From: Prochlorococcus sp. AG-409-J19
Lineage (GTDB): Bacteria; Cyanobacteriota; Cyanobacteriia; PCC-6307; Cyanobiaceae
Direction: 5' to 3'
NCBI GenBank assembly: GCA_003215635.1
Contig: QCKC01000009.1
Location: forward strand, 1-54,534
Length of the DNA stretch: 54,534 nucleotides
The notes below the pieces were generated by a model. It worked only from the letters and a program-made list of their open reading frames with translations. It searched no databases and had not been told where the DNA came from. Shown one piece after another: positions 51,583 to 54,534 of this stretch (positions are counted from its first letter, which is position 1; every line of letters starts with the position of its first letter). A program made the translations under genes and the position numbers.

Positions 51583-51768
51583 TTAAGAGATCAAACCCCT
51601 GCCTAGGCAGGGTAGACAAGTTTGGTAGCAATTAGGAGAACTCTTTCTATATCCACTTCCACCACAACAAGAACACACTGAGAGAGACCCCTCAGGTGGA
51701 GCTTCCTGAACGAGATTCAATCGTTCTTTTGGGCCATCAGAGCGAGTACAAACAGAACCCTTATCCAT
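51583..51768 (-). CDS. 61-aa DnaJ-type zinc-motif protein
   Basis: This 61-residue protein ends in two CxxCxGxG-like modules: CSCCGGSGYRK near residues 32-42 and CLPCLGRG near 52-59. These resemble one zinc site of the DnaJ cysteine-rich domain, without a J domain. Similar mini-proteins (for example BSD2-type relatives in plants) act as chaperones or disulfide isomerases; a role here is inferred only. ATG start. It lies 75 bases upstream of purS on the same strand. Confidence 0.65.
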   Translation of the reverse strand: MDKGSVCTRSDGPKERLNLVQEAPPEGSLSVCSCCGGSGYRKSSPNCYQTCLPCLGRGLIS

Positions 51769-51969
51769 GAATCATGAAGTAGTTGCCAAGCATGATGAAA
51801 TACTTTGGTTGGATGTCTACACGATCGCGAGTGACTAGCATTTAAACAACCCTATTGAGTTATTTTTTTATAAACTAGTAAATGCAGCCTATCCAAGAAT
51901 CCTTCAATTGATTTTCCTTGAATCCGTATTGATGGATCCCAAAAGTAAAGCTCAACACTGCCTCTCGAA

Positions 51970-52461
51970 ATGAACAACAGAGGATTCCGAAGCAATCTAT
52001 ACAGAAATGCAGTAAACAGACCCGAAATTGGAATTTTAAGTCTTTACAGTTCTTACAATGGTATTCCTAAGAATATTAGAAGAACGACTCTAAATGGTTT
52101 GGCTGTCTATGCAATCTATCAAACATTACTAACTGCTCTTAGAACAGAAGCCCTTTTCAAGGAAGGAGTCATCAGCCGTAACGAACAATACGAACTAATT
52201 TATACAAATCTAATTAAGTCATTCCAAAAAGGAACTATATTAAATCTAACAATAGGCATAGTAGTTCTATTGCTACCATTACCATCGCTACCTTTTAAAA
52301 TATTTGGCTTGATTGGTGTTGGGAAAGCATCTCAAGAACTACTAGATGCATTCTGGAATTGCTTAAACCAGACTCAGAAGAATCAACTCCTAAACTATTC
52401 CTTTAAAGCAGGAATTAATCTATCCAAAATAATAAACACAGATGTTTATCAACCAATATAG
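51970..52461 (+). CDS. hypothetical membrane-associated protein
   Basis: This 163-residue protein is unrecognised. It has a polar N-terminus with NRGFRSNLYRNAVNRPEIGI, a helical centre (LNGLAVYAIYQTLLTALRTE), and a hydrophobic segment near residues 92-117 (ILNLTIGIVVLLLPLPSLPF). A further helical tail follows. ATG start; isolated and convergent with the CobW gene, 30 bases away. Confidence 0.6.
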   Translation: MNNRGFRSNLYRNAVNRPEIGILSLYSSYNGIPKNIRRTTLNGLAVYAIYQTLLTALRTEALFKEGVISRNEQYELIYTNLIKSFQKGTILNLTIGIVVLLLPLPSLPFKIFGLIGVGKASQELLDAFWNCLNQTQKNQLLNYSFKAGINLSKIINTDVYQPI

Positions 52462-52491
52462 ATTCAAGGAGTTAGATTAGATAAAAACTCA

Positions 52492-53562
52492 TTAAATACA
52501 AATCCTATTAAGATCTTCTTTAAATTCATCTGAAAAATCTTTTTTGAGACTTATTACGACTATATCCAATCCTGCAAATGAAGGCTTCCATGTTCCAACG
52601 GGAGACTCCTCAAACCATGAGTTTATCCTTGGACCAACCATTTGAATCTGAAGAGGCATTGCCTTTCCAGGGAGCCAAAGACGACCTTTAATTCTTAAAG
52701 CTTGATATCGTTTAGCTATATCTACCAAAGATTTTATCAATATTTCCCTGTTGAATTCCTTCTCGATACGGATATTATCCGTAAAGGCATCTACATGGTT
52801 ATGGTGATCACCTGAATGGCCATCTACGATATAACTATGATCTTCTTGTGACCTATTCTTTATTGCCTCAGTTGTTAAATCTCTTAAGCCTAATAACAAT
52901 GATGAGGTTATTTGACCGTTGGTAATTGGAATAATTTGCGTACCAGGATTAACAGAGGATGAAAGTTTAGATAATAATTTCTGAATATCATCCTGATCTA
53001 TACAATCTGATTTGCTAATTAATACCAGATCCGCGGCATTTAATTGGTCATTAAATAGTTCATCAATAGAGGTCAAATGATCAAGGTTTGGATCCGCCTC
53101 ACGCTGAATCAAAAGTGCATCGGGATTGCCGACAGGACTTCCTTCTTTCAAAGCCTGACCATCCACCAATGTAACAACACCATTGACAAAAACTTTTGAA
53201 CGAATAGCCGGCCATTCAAGCGCTTGCAATAAAGGTCTAGGAAGTGCGAGACCGCTTGTCTCAATTACAATGCCATCAAGTTGTTCCTTTCTCTCCAACA
53301 AAGCCTCCATTGCAGGGAGAAAGTCCTCTTGAACTGTGCAACATAAGCATCCATTGTTTAATTCAACAACTCGAGAGTTAATCTCATCCTCCGAACAGAA
53401 ACCACAGTTCTTGATTAAATCACCATCAAGGCCAACACTTCCAAATTCATTAACTATTATAGCCAAGCGTTCTGAAGAAGTTGTGATCAAATGACGAATG
53501 ACGGTGGTTTTTCCTGTACCGAGGAAACCAGATACTACCGTTACTGGAATACGTTTTGGCAT
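52492..53562 (-). CDS. COG0523/CobW-like GTPase metallochaperone
   Basis: The 356 residues form a G3E GTPase: Walker A VVSGFLGTGKTTVIRHL near residues 9-25, metal motif NNGCLCCTVQEDF near 69-81 (CxCC), IVIETSGLALPRPL near 98 and SKSDCID near 184 in place of NKxD. A His-rich linker (HSGDHHNHVD near 244-253) precedes the C-terminal domain. Such proteins insert or deliver zinc or cobalt. Which metal cannot be read here. ATG start. Confidence 0.88.
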   Translation of the reverse strand: MPKRIPVTVVSGFLGTGKTTVIRHLITTSSERLAIIVNEFGSVGLDGDLIKNCGFCSEDEINSRVVELNNGCLCCTVQEDFLPAMEALLERKEQLDGIVIETSGLALPRPLLQALEWPAIRSKVFVNGVVTLVDGQALKEGSPVGNPDALLIQREADPNLDHLTSIDELFNDQLNAADLVLISKSDCIDQDDIQKLLSKLSSSVNPGTQIIPITNGQITSSLLLGLRDLTTEAIKNRSQEDHSYIVDGHSGDHHNHVDAFTDNIRIEKEFNREILIKSLVDIAKRYQALRIKGRLWLPGKAMPLQIQMVGPRINSWFEESPVGTWKPSFAGLDIVVISLKKDFSDEFKEDLNRICI

Positions 53563-53590
53563 CTTAAAATTTTACTGAATAAGAAAAAGT

Positions 53591-54103
53591 TCAACAGCCA
53601 AGGCTCTCTTCCGTAGAAAGGCCTGAAACACTATTTATACCTTCTGCACGAGCACAAAGTTCTTTTTTCTGTAAACGATTAAGAACTGCATTTGTAAAAT
53701 CAGCTCCATCTATAAGTGCGTTGGTAAAAACACTTTCCATTAGCAAGGCATCTGTAAAATTTGCATCTCTTAAATCAGCATCTTCAAAAACACTCGCGAA
53801 AGCCACAACATCCTCCAAATCTGCTTCTTTTAGGTTTATACCTTGCAATTGACTGTTGTTAAAGACTGCTCCTCGCAAATCAGTTTGACTCATATCTATT
53901 CCTCTCAAATCGGCTTTGACAAACTCATAGCCTTTTAGATCTCTTCCATGCATATCTTGAGAAATTTGCTGATCCTTCATGTCTCTAATCTCTGGAGGCC
54001 TTTTGGCATAAGCAATTGGGGCATTTATAAGTAAAACAAAAAGAAGAGAAAAAATAACGAGGGAGGCTCCCAGGCGCTTTAAGAAAGAAGAAAGGTTGTA
54101 CAT
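53591..54103 (-). CDS. pentapeptide-repeat protein with signal peptide
   Basis: About 170 residues. The first 33 are a signal peptide (SLVIFSLLFVLLINAPIAYA). Tandem A(D/N)LXX repeats follow (KADLRGIDMSQTDLRGAVFN from about 67, then NLKEADLEDVV, ADLRDANFTDALLMES), predicting a right-handed beta helix outside the cytoplasm, probably in the lumen. ATG at 54103 is preferred over TTG at 54127 because it gives a standard signal peptide. Function unknown. Confidence 0.85.
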   Translation of the reverse strand: MYNLSSFLKRLGASLVIFSLLFVLLINAPIAYAKRPPEIRDMKDQQISQDMHGRDLKGYEFVKADLRGIDMSQTDLRGAVFNNSQLQGINLKEADLEDVVAFASVFEDADLRDANFTDALLMESVFTNALIDGADFTNAVLNRLQKKELCARAEGINSVSGLSTEESLGC

Positions 54104-54174
54104 GTCAGTTTTTTTTGCAAGGAGCAAGTATTTTGATAATCAACATTATGGCAATTAGAGCCAAATCATAATTT

Positions 54175-54534
54175 ATGGCAATGACCCTAAGAGTGGTTGT
54201 ACCTCCTCATCCACTAATTGCCCACTGGCTAACCATTCTCCGCAACAGAACAACACCTGCCCCTCTTTATTCCACAGGCTTGGAAGAACTTGGAAGATGG
54301 TTAACTTACGAAGCCCTAAGGGAATGGCTACCTCACAGAAAGGAAAAGATATTGACACCCCAAACCGAAACAGAAGGCGTAGTAATTGAGTCAGCTATTC
54401 CTCTGCTTGCCCTCCCATTATTGCCAAATGGTCTTGAGCTCTGGCAAGGAGCTAGAAAAGTTCTCCCAAACGCTTCCCTTTGCCTAGAAGGAGTTCCAGC
54501 AGAAATTGAAAAAAATGCTGGGATAATTATTTTC
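54175..54534 (+). CDS. upp: uracil phosphoribosyltransferase, 5' part
   Basis: The first 120 residues are open to the window end. TLRVVVPPHPLIAHWLTILR and LYSTGLEELGRWLTYEALRE match cyanobacterial uracil phosphoribosyltransferase-like proteins, which salvage uracil with PRPP. The PRPP-binding loop lies beyond the window. ATG at 54175 or 54181. The antisense ORF on the opposite strand is a shadow. Confidence 0.85.
   Translation, partial: MAMTLRVVVPPHPLIAHWLTILRNRTTPAPLYSTGLEELGRWLTYEALREWLPHRKEKILTPQTETEGVVIESAIPLLALPLLPNGLELWQGARKVLPNASLCLEGVPAEIEKNAGIIIF

Noticed and set aside
51820..51832. HIP1-like GCGATCGC octamer
   Set aside because: The sequence reads ACGATCGCGA, one base short of the octamer; no array of such sites was seen.

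Overview
The window is AT-rich chromosomal DNA from a marine picocyanobacterium, most probably a low-light-type Prochlorococcus. The evidence is a Pcb chlorophyll a/b antenna protein (21430-22485), many cyanobacteria-only families (DUF3386, DUF3318, Ycf36/CGLD27, DUF3727, DUF3685, a PSI accumulation factor, a CSP41-type protein), a small bacterial-type phosphoribulokinase, lpxD, very short spacers and several tiny membrane ORFs. It carries no prophage, insertion sequence, CRISPR array or rRNA that I can see.

Layout. (1) 1-6832: housekeeping block with DUF3386, carB, DUF3318, rsfS, ycf36-like, an asparaginase and an initiator tRNA-Met. (2) 7035-12371: accessory block beside the tRNA. Two related putative 2OG-Fe(II) oxygenases, one fused to an FkbM methyltransferase, flank a glycosyltransferase and an unknown gene; a broken gene remnant follows. 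(3) 12373-15756: a class I glutamine amidotransferase and a three-gene ABC-2 exporter, all leftward. (4) 16074-26313: an iron-stress and antenna island. It holds a PaO/CAO-like Rieske oxygenase, a 36-aa membrane peptide, flavodoxin (isiB), an orphan ABC ATPase, a peroxiredoxin-like protein, two ferritins, pcb, two CRP/FNR-type regulators, a FutC-like ferric-iron ATPase and a possible Cys/Lys-rich micropeptide. (5) 26824-34000: mixed core genes: nth, rhomboid, NmrA-like, GNAT, a PPC-glutaredoxin fusion, a CDP-alcohol phosphatidyltransferase, a CSP41-like epimerase and hisA. (6) 33922-47992: a long rightward gene train: DUF3685, PSI accumulation factor, F420-ligase-like, GNAT-like, ruvX, DUF3727, yqeG-type phosphatase, proB, lpxD, leuB, prk, prepilin peptidase, accD and a Gfo/Idh oxidoreductase. 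(7) 48169-54534: class I and class II fructose-bisphosphate aldolases side by side, purS-purQ, a DnaJ-type zinc mini-protein, a COG0523/CobW GTPase, a pentapeptide-repeat protein and the 5' part of upp.

How it fits together. Block 4 reads as one physiological programme. Flavodoxin replaces ferredoxin, Pcb enlarges the antenna, ferritins buffer iron, the FutC-like ATPase would power ferric iron import, and two divergent CRP-type regulators are likely local controllers. Dyad-symmetric sequences lie upstream of isiB, between ferritin 1 and pcb, and upstream of the first regulator. Block 2 looks like a small surface-glycan or metabolite modification cassette and is the best candidate for an undescribed system. 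All functional calls come from reading the sequence and remembered family signatures; no database search was run.
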